The notes beneath the pieces were generated by a model. The model was not told the DNA's origin, ran no database searches, and saw nothing but the letters and a program-made list of their open reading frames with translations. From assembly GCA_015039315.1 (NCBI GenBank), contig WIDE01000117.1, forward strand, positions 1 to 24,352: a DNA stretch of 24,352 bases, written 5' to 3'. The translations under genes and the position numbers were made by a program. The stretch comes from Clavulina sp. PMI_390. Its lineage: Eukaryota; Basidiomycota; Agaricomycetes; Cantharellales; Hydnaceae. Below are positions 10,127-21,283 of the stretch, piece by piece; position 1 is the stretch's first letter, and every line of letters begins with the position of its first letter.

Positions 10127-13100
10127 ATGGCACAGCAACCCCTACCTAATCAGGAAAAAAATGACCTGATTATCGATGTTTGCCCTAAAATCAAAACATC
10201 AGAAAATTCATCACACAAACCTCAATCAAAAAATGATCTAATAAATTCACCCAAAGTAGGTGGAATATGTTCTCTCTACATAAATACTAGCAATCTCATG
10301 CTAAAACCTCTTTCTCCATCAACAAAGGCATATGGGGTTACAGCACCCTCCCTTGGTACTTCAAGAGTGAATATGAACTACACTCAACCTGCTTTGAATG
10401 CAAACAATCTAGAGCATCAAAGTGACATTATTCCCCCATCAACTCCCCCCACTATGCTAGATGAGGTCCAGGTGAGTTCAAGATTAGTCTGGGACTTCAC
10501 TAATCTGATTGCGTCCCTGGTGCTTAAACCCTGCTCTCAAACAATGCACAAAGATTAATTGGGTTAGAGGAAGTCCCTTGGCTGATGCATTTATTCTAGC
10601 CCAAAATGATGCCTCAACTGGCTCAAATCACAGCATACTGCTCTCAGATTTTACCACACTGATCCTCAAACATCCTGAGCTTGCTGGTGCCAATATTATT
10701 CAGGTTGAAGCATATAGCGAGTATACAATGGGGCTCATCTTGCACCGCTTTCTGGTGATGGAGTTGGAAATGGAACTTCCAACTCTGCTTGGCTGTGGCT
10801 CTGTTTTCCTTCGTATGGATCGCCGTATGAATAGTGATGTCAAACCACTTCAATTTGTATTAAAGCGAGGCACAGCCCCTGCCAGAGATACAGTATGTAT
10901 TCTGTCCCTTCATATTTGAAATATAGCTAATAGAATCTATTCTCTAGGCTAGCCTTGCAACAGAGAAGCTGGCACTAATGAACATTGCAGCCACACTAGA
11001 GAATTGCATGACATTTCCAAAGTCTTCTCCCACTCTTGAAAATCTCTGCCCACTTTTTCAGACCATCTGCACTGAACTCTCGTCATATATGCTCTGGCCA
11101 GTGAGTTCTATTGTCTATGCATGTCCATACTATGACTATCTATCTCAAGCTATGCCCTGGAAATAGGCCAACTGCTGGTTCTTTGTTTCACTGATTCAGG
11201 AACACCTCTTTGAACGATTCCATGGGTATTTTGAGATTGGCGAACTAAAATGGGGTAAACTTGCTCTGGATATCCGGTCACATGTGTCAGAGAAAGTCCG
11301 GTTGGATTTTGACATTCCTTCTCCCCCAACAGTAAGGACATTTTATCACAGCCAACCTCATAATCTGACAAGATATTCAAAGCTTCCTGGGTTGCTTCAA
11401 TCACTGACTGTTCTTCTTCAATCAACACACCCAAAACATTTTGCAACTGCAATGGTGAGTGGTACCCTTTGAAATCTGCGGCCCAACTGACCTAAAGCTT
11501 GCGCAACAAGGAACTTTCCAAGGTTTGGGACATCTGCTTGAACTCCAAAAAAACTCCATCCAAATCTTTAGGACATAAGCTCATTGCTGCATTAATGCAG
11601 CTCACACCAGCACTTGTCCCTTCTGAACTGTTGGCTGAAGAGATTTCCACCATCTCCTTCCATGCCACATGTGTGGCAAGAATTTTGCTTCAGCATTATG
11701 AAGGACCTCAAAGCCAATCATGTCTAGCTCATATGCTCCACGCCTATGCTGAGAGTCTTATGTTCCGCAAAATGAAAGATGAGGCTCATGCTGCATTTTA
11801 TGAGGCAGTGGTACTTTGGCGGGCATTGCAGAATCACAGATTCTCCTCCAAGTTACAGCTTTCAAAATCGCCCAATCAGTCTGTTAAAGCAAGATCTACC
11901 TCAACTCCTGCACTCTTGCAATACCCATTACAACTTCTACGCATGCACACAAATGCACATGATCTTGCAGCATCCCTAGTAGGACTCAATGCTTCCAACC
12001 TTCCCAAAGTCATGTTAGATTCATCCAACACAGAGTGGTGGATATACTGTGCTATGGGGAATGTTGTTGGGACTGTTAGGCAACCATTTGTGGGGGATCC
12101 ATTCACCCAGCCTCCATATCATCGAGATGCCAAAATACCATGGTATTCTCCTACAAGATCACACACTGAAAAGTTGAGTGCAGGCTACTCAGCTATCCGT
12201 GAGGCTCATTCAATGTGGAGGTCAATTACTGCACATACACCCAAACTTGCCAAGCAACTAGCTGCATGTTCATATCAAGTGAGCTTGAGTCTACATGAGG
12301 AGCAGCTCCCAAACTACAATGATCATGATGCACTCTCTGCCATTAATGAGGCTGTTGATGTTCAGCTGAGGGTCTGCAAGGAGGGAAAGTACTCCCTAGA
12401 AGATTTAGAAACTTTGTTGAAATATCTGCAGCGGCAGGTTCAGCTCTACTCCAAATCCAATCATGGCCTTGATCCACATCTTCCGATTCAAGCTTATCTG
12501 AGACATGCAAGGGCATTGTTTTCTATTGCACCATCCCGTTTTCCAATCCTTGTGGATGCACTTTGGCAAGAGGCCCTATTTCATTTGAGCCATAATCATG
12601 TGCTTCAATGTGCTACAATTGCTCAAACCACCATAAAAATAATTCAGTCAAATGGCAGCATGAAGAAACGCTTTCATGTCAGAGCCCTATACCATACCCA
12701 CATGCTCCTGGGCTTATGCCAGTACATCCTTGGAGACTACAGAGCTGCCTGTACCTCCTTTGAGAGTGCTACCAGCCTCAATCTATCCAAATGGGCAATA
12801 GCTTCATTCTTTGCTGTTGATGCATTTGTCTTGCTCTGTATTCAGTTGCACAGCATATCTCTAAGAGCTTGCCAAGAATTCGACAAAGCAGATGCACTGG
12901 ATCAAGATGCAATGAGGCTTCAATTAGAGAAATATGTCCCTAGACCATTCATCTTCAACACTAAAATATCATGGAACCGGGAGCAATCTGAGGATGTAAT
13001 ATCCTTCTTCAATGATCTACTTGGAAGAAATTCTGATGGCCATATGTCGACTTGCAAAGTGGTCTTGGATATTACAGAACTTCTCTTGGACCTTCAGAAG

Positions 13101-13484
13101 TCATTTTGCATCAAGGGGCAGCATGAGCATAAGCAAATATACTTTCATTATCTTATACAGTGTGGAGACCATTTCACAAGCACTTACCTGGAGCATGCCA
13201 AGACTGCCTACAGCAAAGCATTGGATGTCTGTGAAGAACTCTGCAGAGCTGAGCCCGAGCTATATTCTGCCCAGTTTTTATGTGCTATGCACTATAAAAG
13301 GCTGACACTCTCTGCCAACCTCCAGCTTGATATTCAAAAACAAAGGAAGTTGGAGGCCCATGGGCTGAGTTTTAATCCTCAGTTTGAGTTTGATGCTGGG
13401 AGGCAAATACAAAGAGGAGATTGCTATGTGATGACCAAAGACCATTCTCTACGCTGGTACAAAGACTTTAATGAGTTTTATTGA
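10127..13484 (+). CDS. Large helical TPR-like protein, five exons, about 1032 aa
   Basis: Exons are 10127-10471, 10554-10892, 10948-11100, 11167-11454 and 11511-13484. All four introns (55-82 nt) are phase 0. The start ATG (context CCTATGGC) gives MAQQPLPNQ. Residues 1-115 are polar and low in complexity. The block from RGSPLADAFILAQNDA through LILHRFLVMELE, LRMDRR and NCWFFVSLIQEHLFERF looks like a compact helical domain. The 657-codon last exon is almost all helix, with TPR-like repeats such as LLGLCQYILGDYRAACTSFE and HAKTAYSKALDVCEELCR. I recall a large unnamed Agaricomycete family with this layout; TPR proteins generally act as protein-interaction scaffolds. No enzyme motif or P-loop is seen. 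CpG is strongly depleted across the gene. A GTAAGG at 11332 could be an alternative donor. Confidence 0.75.
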
Positions 13485-13512
13485 TGTATGCAGAGGACCT
13501 GAGGGCAGAAAT

Positions 13513-13518
13513 AATAAA
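13513..13518 (+). terminator. Possible polyadenylation signal AATAAA
   Basis: AATAAA lies 29 bases after the stop codon of the TPR-like gene, a usual place for a 3' end signal. Confidence 0.4.
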
Positions 13519-14249
13519 CACTAGCATGCTTTGTCAACTTACTTCCCCACATCATGGGAAACACACAGATGATTGTGAAGGAATAGTTGTGATCAATATC
13601 CCAGGATCACCATTAATGCCAGTCAGAGGAGGCTGTAAAGTGATGCCCCATTTCTGATAGGTATAGCTAGTTTTCCCACTGAATGTTCTCCATTTTTTTT
13701 GGGTTGTCAAAATTTTCTGTTTTGTCTATTTCTGTTTTTCTGCATATCCACCATGAATTGTTGAGCTGCTTATCCGTCAGCTTGTCAGGTCAGCACTTAC
13801 ACTGCATTCAAATATAACGTTCAAGACAATAGGGTAAGCAACACATGCTCCTAAGCAAGTCTGTCTGCACCTCTGTTGATCAATGGGGGCGGTGCTCAGA
13901 GAGCTGAATGATTCAACTATCAGTCGGTTAGCTCAAGTCACCTCAAGTCGCATATTGATGTTTCAGCCCTCTACAATCAATGGACATAAGATCCCAAATG
14001 CAGAGTACAGAAGGGGCGGCGCACTCAATTTTGATGAATAGAATGGGGTGTCATTAGGTCACACAGGTACAGGTATTCCAATACATTTGATGAATTGGTT
14101 TAGCAACAAGCCGTGATGATGATAAAAGCACCCCATGCACGTAGTTTACAAGTCAAATGAAGTGTAAAAATCAGCAATTTGCGTAGTCATATGACTGGAA
14201 AATTCTGAGTCTCATTCCAGGTTGAGCGCATGAGCGGCAATATGGTGAA

Positions 14250-14455
14250 ATTTGAGGCTCAGAATGCGATTTTGAGTGCCAAAAGCTGCTTGTTGTTGCC
14301 AATTTTGAGACTCAGAATGTTTGATCACTGCCAAATCTGAGACTCAAAATGCAATTTTGAGACTCACAATGTCTGGTCACTGCCAAATCTGAGACTCAAA
14401 ATGTGCTTTTGAGACTCACAATGTCTGTTCAGTGTCAAACCTTGGCTCACAATGT
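14250..14455. repeat. Tandem repeat, 52-bp period, built on GAGACTCA
   Basis: GAGACTCA starts at 14307, 14339, 14359, 14391 and 14411. Spacing alternates 32 and 20 bases, which gives a 52-bp unit with two half-units. Degenerate copies occur near 14250 and 14440. An inverted 12-base copy (ATTCTGAGTCTC) lies at about 14201-14212 and is the exact reverse complement of 14307-14318. The repeat sits just beyond the 3' end of the 14-exon gene and may be part of a mobile unit or a 3' UTR. Confidence 0.8.
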
Positions 14456-14751
14456 GAACAGGTGACTTGGAGCCATTTTCCATGATGCTCTCCAGTTTCA
14501 ATTCCTTCATGACAGCCAATGTCTTTTACTGTCCATCTCTCCTCGTATGATGCAGCATTCCTCACTGTTCCCCATCAATCATATTCCCAGCATGATAAAC
14601 AAACAAGTAGGGCTATAAAAGATGAGATTCTCCACATGTATTACACCGTCTCTATCAGCTTCAACAGAGTGCCATCAATTTGATCTTGTAGGATATGAGC
14701 ATCAAGGAGCGGATTAGCTCCTCCTTACCAGATTGATGGATGCCTCTGGTC

Positions 14752-17700
14752 TCACTCGTAAGCATTGTCAGATCCATCTTCCTCATCAGTGTCCCTATCC
14801 TCATTCCTGTTCTTCAGGCCAAGAACCTTGCTGATCTCCACCTCATCCACAGTAGACCCCCCTACTTCAGTATCCTCCTTCTCCAAGTGTGGGCTTGATG
14901 AAGGAGCACGTGCCCTAGCTGGAGGTGGAGTGCTGGCTGGTAGAGTTGACCTGGTGAGACAATGCCAACCAGTAAAAATGGGAGAAGATGCTCACCAGGG
15001 AGAAGTTGTCCATGTTGATCAAGGAGCCCATGTCCCTCCTCATCAGTTACCACTGGCACTGCCTTGTGCTTATTTCTACTGACAGGTCTCACTTTACCCT
15101 CTCACTGTCAGAAACCACTCCAGAGACATGGAGGCCAATCAGGGATATTCTCTCACCATAGTTCCACCCCTTAATCTGGATCCGGACCAGAATACCAGAG
15201 CTGTTGAGGGTCCCACACAGCATTGCCTTCAAAATTGCCCAGCACAGCACCTCCTTCAGGGGTTCAGGGTTCACATCTGCTTCTCTCTTACTGGCCAGGC
15301 GATGCTTCTTCAGGTCAGCAGAGCCAGCTGGGAAGCCATACCTCCTGGGCCATCCAGTAAGTAGCATCTGGCTATATGTTCCGGAAGAGAAAAGTCGCCT
15401 AGCCAGAGGAGTAGCAGCCATCACCCATCGATCATTCTTCTCACTGGGTTTCCCTGGGTCCTTGAAAACACCTGTAAAAGTGAATAGCAGTTAGCATTCC
15501 ATGATAAGTGGTCTTTGGAGAGCTCCTACCCATGCTCTTCAGCCAAAAGAACTGCAGGGAAAGGTAGATAATGTGGACTGCCTCCTTCATGACTTTCCTA
15601 CTAGCTGTTTTCCTCTTTGCTGCAATGTCGACCCACCCCTGAAGTTTCTTCATTGCAGCTTCAAGGTCTTCCTGAACTTCATCCCCCCCGGGTACCAAAG
15701 ACACAATCTCCTTGTATGTCTCCTGAAGAAAACTAGGGTAGTCCTTGAGAGGGTCCTCAAAGTCATTTTCCACAGGACTCTCAAGGTCAGAGTCCTCAGT
15801 CTTTTGAGGGGCAAGAGACTTTGCCCTTGACTTGGAAGCCAACCAGTAGCTTCTAGTTGGAGCATGGGTAGAACCTTGGGGGACCAGAGAGAGAGGTCTC
15901 CCTGGCCCCTTCCCAGGAGGTGCTCCAGGGTGCGGGGTCTGGGAATTAGAGTGCAAGCCAGCATGTCTAGGAAAGAATATAGTCAGGCCACTATTGTGCT
16001 CTGTGCTGATAGGTTGGAGCTCACAGAGAAATACCAGTGAGGTAGGTCACATGTCTCCAAGCAAAATCTGATGAAAAGCATCTTCAACTAGAGGCACTGG
16101 ACCAAAGGCTAGTGGGTGAGCTAGGAGGGACGGAGTAGTGTGGCTGGATCCCATGATAACCCCCCCAACTATAATACCAGATGCCTGTTGCAAATTTGAA
16201 ACCTAAGAGAATCATTAGTGAAGTATGTGGTGTGCAGTTGAGTGGTGACATACATAGTACTGAAGATCCTTCTGCACCTGGCCAGCCTGTCTTTTTACCA
16301 ATGAGTCAGTAATTGTCAGTCTGGCAGTTTTCACATCCAGCTGGGCAGCCAACTCTATAACTCTGTCCTTCCACTCCTGGAGCTGTCCATTTTCAGTCCA
16401 AATCTTCACTTGGGTATCATAGGCAGCCTGGTCTGTGACTGTAGACCTTTGAAGGCCAGAAGAGTTGGATTGGGTACCAGGGGCTGGCTCCAGCCCAGAG
16501 TGCTCACTATCAGCCCCCCCTGTAGAGACTGGAGGGGGGCCTAGGTCCTTTGCAACAGTATCCCAGCTAACAACTGTTTAGGAAGGATCAATATCTCTAA
16601 GTGAAACAAAGAATAGAAAGCCAAGTTACTAACTTCCATTTCTATAGAAACCGCAGATTTTCTTGAATGAGTTCCATGAATCTAGCTTCTGTGACTTGAT
16701 ACCCCACTCTCTAGCCGCAGTATTGACCTCATAAGGGTCCAGATTGTGTTCTGCAGCATACTTGGCCAACTGCTGTGAGAGCTCAAGAGCCATACCCCGC
16801 ACCTCCTGTCGCTGGTGAGTAGTAAACTCAGAGAACGGTCGAGGCTTCAATCCAGCTTTTCCCTTAAGCTTCTCCCCAAGAGAGATTTTGTGAGGGGCAG
16901 AGGAGCTATTGGTGGCCAAGGATGACTTGCTTGAGTGTAGAGGGTCAGATGGTGGGAGGGTGCTTGATAGTGCTGCCGATGCCTGAGTATCATGTATCTT
17001 GACAGTAGAGCTCTGTGCTCCCTCTGGATTTTGTTAGTATCCAAGCTGTCAGTTGAGCTGTCTGAGAGTGGGTAAGGCAACTGAGGGGGCTCACCGGTTT
17101 CTGAGTCCAAATCATCCACTGGAAAAGCTTTGAGCTCAATACTGAGAGATGGCTAAAGGCTCTACTTACTGCCTGCTGGCTGAGGACCAGGTTGTGTTCC
17201 AGAAGATTGCTGTCCTGAAGGAGGATCCACAACCTTTGTGTTTCTAGCTGGAGACTGGATGAACACCCCCTCATTCTGTTGTCACTCAAACAGTTCACTT
17301 CTCTGACATAAGCTGGGTCTCACCTGAAAATCAACAGTTTTTTTTGAGGTTTGAGTCTCTTTGGGTGCTGTCACTGTTTCCTGAATTACTGTCATGTGAG
17401 GAGAACATATCCAACAGTCCAACTCTCTAGCTTACCACTGGGCTGCTGGGTTTGGTGGGCTCCGTCCTAGCCTGAGTAAGGAGAGGGTGTTTCAAGATAA
17501 TGCACAATGGTCAGTCACTGGTACCTGCACACACTATTGACAGATCTCTCACATTTTTGCCTCGCTTTGGCTGAGACCTCTGGGGTCCCTTGTCTTGGGC
17601 TGGGTCTGAATGCTCTGTATCCTGCTCTGCCAAGGGTTGCTCCTGCGGTCCCTTGTCTTGGGTTGGGTCTGTATCCTCCTCCCCCAAGGGTTGCTCCTGT

Positions 17701-18098
17701 AAGATGCAAAGGTTGAGGCATGCCTGTGAGTCATACAGACTTAGAGAGAGAGAGATACTGCTCTTAACTTGATCATCTTCCTTTGTGGTGGACTTCTTAG
17801 CTGGAGCCTTTCGCGGTTTTTTTGTGGGAGGCAAGACTTCAGTGTCCTGTGATTCAGAAGAACTTTTGTAAAAGGAAAGCCTAGTGACTAGCAGGAGAAG
17901 AATAGGGTATCATATACACACATCATGTATAGCCGCCGCAGAAGCATGTGAAGCCTGCTTGTTTTCTAGATATGTGGTACGGTAGTCATGAGATTCAACA
18001 GATAGCAACGGGCAAGCAGAACTAGAACTCTTACTTCCTACCGAACTAGATGACTTCTTGGGTGGCTCTTCGTTGTTACGTCCTTTCCTTTTGGCCAT
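14752..18098 (-). CDS. 14-exon gene, 847-aa protein of unknown function with basic N-terminal patches
   Basis: Minus-strand exons: 18098-17920, 17862-17769, 17696-17553, 17471-17436, 17380-17324, 17275-17170, 17118-17095, 17023-16634, 16573-16254, 16202-16051, 15966-15530, 15471-15157, 15100-14996 and 14936-14752. Lengths sum to 2544 nt and every junction keeps phase. Introns are 51-84 nt, one with a perfect ACTAAC branch site. Residues 1-90 are Ser/Lys-rich (MAKRKGRNNEEPPKK, PPTKKPRKAPAKK), suggesting nuclear localisation. About 92-131 is a duplicated EQPL...QDKGPQ repeat. About 265-340 is a helical block ending WNSFKKICGFYRNG; 400-450 may be coiled coil; 510-770 looks like a globular domain (ETYKEIVSLVPGG, YSQMLLTGWPRRYGFP). 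The tail is acidic (DTDEEDGSDNAYE). Small exons 4, 7 and 13 are the least certain. I do not recognise the family. Confidence 0.6.
17579..17696 (-). repeat. In-gene duplicated EQPL...QDKGPQ unit
   Basis: Exon 3 of the 14-exon gene contains two adjacent copies of an 18- to 21-codon unit starting EQPL and ending QDKGPQ. The copies differ by a short in-frame insertion. This looks like a recent coding minisatellite in a disordered, acidic segment. Confidence 0.8.
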
Positions 18099-18466
18099 GC
18101 TAGCTAGCCTATTCTGGGCCTTAAGCCAAGGGTGTTAGGTGGGCTGGACAAGTTTCAACCCCGTCAATAATCCATCACACTAATAAACAAGCTATTGATT
18201 CACCGAGGCCCCGGTAGTTCAGTCAAGGCAACTCAAGGCAACTCAGAGGGGCTATCCGCTCATACATAAGCTGAAAGCTCCTGAGGAAACAAAAGTCCAA
18301 TAATAACCCTATGGGAGCTTGTAAAAGAAAACCAAAGAAAGACACAGAGAATCTTCATTGATGATGACCTGGTGCAGATATGTTCAGGAAAGATTGGTAT
18401 AATATAAGATGTTTCACCACATAAGAATAAATCTACACAGCAGACAATGGAGTAGGTGTCATCTTG
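18099..18466. other. Spacer between two tandem minus-strand genes
   Basis: No gene seen. It serves as the 5' region of the 14-exon gene and the 3' region of the 918-aa gene. It holds a 10-base tandem duplication, TCAAGGCAAC twice, at 18223-18242. Confidence 0.4.
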
Positions 18467-21283
18467 CTACTGGGACACTGAGCCCCCAGCATTATTTTGT
18501 TGCTCAAGCATCTTTTTGGCCAGCTCCTGAACTTTTCTTTCACCTGCTGCCTTACTCCTCTCATGTGCAGTCTTCTTCCCCAAATTGGCCTCTCGAAGTC
18601 GAGAGACTTCTGAGTACCATTCCATGAGCTCCTGTTCATTCCTCAGTCCTACAGCCTCAGGGTCTGCGTCATGATTGAGCGTGAGATGAAGATCACCTTC
18701 TTGGGTCATCTTGACAGATTCATGGTAAGGAGTCAAACCCTCTCGCTTGGTCCGCAGGGTGAATGGGCAGGTGGCAATCTTGTCAGCCCGGACCATGAGC
18801 ATGAGATACTTGAGAATGTGAATATAGGGTCCCCCAGTGGTGTGGAGAAGGTCACAGCTGAAAGCCCCCTTGTCCTCACGGGACAATATATCAAGAATGA
18901 CAGTGAATCGCACAAGTCGGGTCACATTAGAGGGCTCCAGCATCTGTGCAGCCTCAGCCCCCAGAGCAATGTCACGGAGAACACTCTTGGTAATCACAAT
19001 CTGATCTAGGGCTTGATTTTTACTTCCTGAGGAAGCACGTTGACGGAGAGTGGCAAGGGGGAAAAACTTATTGTACTCCAGGAGCTCCTCATAGCGAAGA
19101 TTGTGCTTGACATTCTTCATTTTTACGGACCAGTCTGGATTTTGTGCACTGGATGGTGGAACATCAAATGAAGGAGCAACCTCAGGTGATAAGAGACTGG
19201 CCCGAGTATGCATGGAGGTGGGCATAGAATATACAGCCTGGGCGTACCATGGATTGAGGAGCCAATGGAAGATGTGGATGTAATCATTCCCCTTGTTGGG
19301 GTGGTCGCGAGGTATAACAGTATATGTACTGTCCTCAGCCTCGTAGGGCTGCAAGAATGCCTGTCGGTCATTGGGGAGTTTAAAGACAAAGAAAGCCCTA
19401 TATCGGGACTTTGGAATGGTCTTTCCAGCCTTGTCTTTCTTTTGTTGGTCTGATAGGGCAAACCTCCATCCCAGAAGACCTTTGTTCCGAGCTGACTCTG
19501 CTATAGCCTGCACAGTTTCCAGGTCATCCTTTTTCCAGTTATCAACCTCAAGTTCATACCATGCCTCTGGTGGTATGAGGGGAATGAGGGGTGAGCTATC
19601 CGGGGCATTGCTTGGATATTCTCCTTGCTGGTTGGCCACAAGTGAGAAGTCACTGTACCAAGGAGATGGAATGCAGTATAGTCCAATGAGGACCCCTAGA
19701 TGGCTGCAGTGGGCAGGGCTGTAACGGGCAACTCGCCATGGTTCAGGATCTGGTGAAGGGCTGGGGTGGCTACCACTCTCATACTTGGTGAGCTGCCAGA
19801 CCCCTGGGATGATCCCCTGAACTACACTATCAAACTGCCCCCAAGTCATAGGGGCTATGCCGGTGGGCTGCAGCACCTGCATAATAGCCTCCTGAAGGCG
19901 CCTGAGATTAGCACCAGTGGGGAAGCTAGATGCTCCTGCATGACTACCAACAGGAGCCCCAAGAGAGCTATGCACAACCACATGACACGAGGACTGACGG
20001 AACATATTATTCTGTGCTGCCATGCTCTGTAACTGGCCGATTCGCTGAAGTTCAGCCTCAGCACCTTGAAAGGGTAGAGCAAGGCCATCTTCCAGGTAGT
20101 CATAGCGAGTACCATCCTGATTCACAGAGTGAATCCACTGAGGGACCCCCCACCGCTCATACAATGCCATGTGGGCCACTAATGCATGTTCAGCATTGCT
20201 TGCTGGAGACCCTAATGGAAGGATGTCAGAAGAGTATGATGCCCCTCTCCACTCTGAGTGAGGAGTCCAGATAGGTAGATCACGACCACCCAAAATTGCA
20301 CAAGCATCAAGTGTATAGAGCAGCACCTCAGTGCCCCGAGCCACAGCTCCAGCATAGAGCCTAAACCACTCATTGAGGTCACTGAGAAGCTCATGGCGGC
20401 GCTTTTCAGCCTTGAGCAAGGTATCCACCCGCTCTCTTGACATTGCATCCTTCATTCCCTGGATGATTGGGTGTAAGGGATGGACGTTGGACTCAGGCCT
20501 CTGGCCCGAGATATTGACCATAATGCCAATCTTACTAATGAATAAGGCAAAGCTCATCACATCAGTCTGGAAGGATTTGTATTGGTCTTCAATCTTCATT
20601 TCCGTCATTGGGTCAACATTGAAGAGCTGACCATAGCCTGCACCTTGAATATAGCCGCTATCAGCCTGCTCCGGGGTAATCTCCATGGGGTGAGACCCAG
20701 TTGCAGCAGGAGGCCCATTGTTCAGCCACACTGGAGAGAATTCATGTGGGGGGCGCCGGGAGAGATGGGGGTCCAGCACCGGCTCTCTTTCTAAGCAGCC
20801 CTGAGCATTTGTGCTCACAACAGAGACAGGGGTTAGAGCCCAGACACAAAGGGAGTGCTCCATGCGTTGAATGGCATGAGGTCTATCATGACCAATGTTA
20901 AATCGAGGGGGAGAGGTGTGAAGATCTAAACAAGATGTGAATCAGATAGATGCCAACCACAGGGGGCAACAACAGCTTCACTTACAAGAGTGCCACAAAC
21001 TTGATGAAATCCTTGCCGCCTGCATGGTCTGTATAGACCCGTTGCGGACAAGCACTGCAGCATCAAAGTTATGTAAGGGCGCACTTTTTAGCTGGCAGAT
21101 GAGTTGATCCCATGCTCGCATCTTTGGCTGAGAGAAAGGCGCCTCAGGGAAATCAACCACGCTTGCTGCCGCCAACATAGATGGTAGGGAGCTTTCAGCA
21201 TGATAAGAAGAAGGGGTCTGGGAGACTTTCCCGTCACGAGAGCGTTTTGCAGAGGACAATGAAGCTTCTTGGGAATGATACAT
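18467..21283 (-). CDS. Unrecognised protein of about 918 aa, two exons
   Basis: Minus-strand exon 1 is 21283-20986 and exon 2 is 20925-18467. The 60-nt intron has donor GTAAGT and acceptor TTTAG in phase 1, and the joined frame is 919 codons with the stop. Reading across the splice gives HSYLHTSPPRFNIG. ATG at 21283 is the first in-frame Met. The frame is open further upstream (SSSSKRARADS, a basic nuclear-type patch) to an acceptor-like TTAG or CCAG, so another 5' exon is possible. The body is mixed helix and loop with no catalytic motif I know (for example SEWRGASYSSDILP, PGVWQLTKYE). About residues 850-910 form a charged, coiled-coil-like tail (WYSEVSRLREANLGKK, KKMLEQQNN). There is no signal peptide or membrane span. 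It is tandem with the 14-exon gene and shares its low CpG. Confidence 0.7.

Larger units (their letters stand above)
13485..14751. other. Convergent 3' intergenic region with repeats
   Basis: This lies between the 3' ends of the TPR-like gene (+) and the 14-exon gene (-). No coding frame is supported. It holds an AATAAA signal, T-rich sequence near 13690, and the GAGACTCA repeat array. Confidence 0.5.

Noticed and set aside
11101..11199. A 99-nt third intron in the TPR-like gene
   Set aside because: The stretch 11167-11199 encodes ANCWFFVSLIQ in frame, which matches the helical domain, so the acceptor was placed at 11166 instead.
10127..13484. A NACHT or other NTPase domain in the TPR-like protein
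   Set aside because: No P-loop (GxxxxGK[ST]) or Walker B pattern is present in the translated exons.
15089..15424. Ending the 14-exon gene at the TGA at 15089
   Set aside because: Possible, but a GTGAGA donor at 15156 and two further in-phase exons lead to an acidic C-terminus with strong coding character, so the longer model was preferred.
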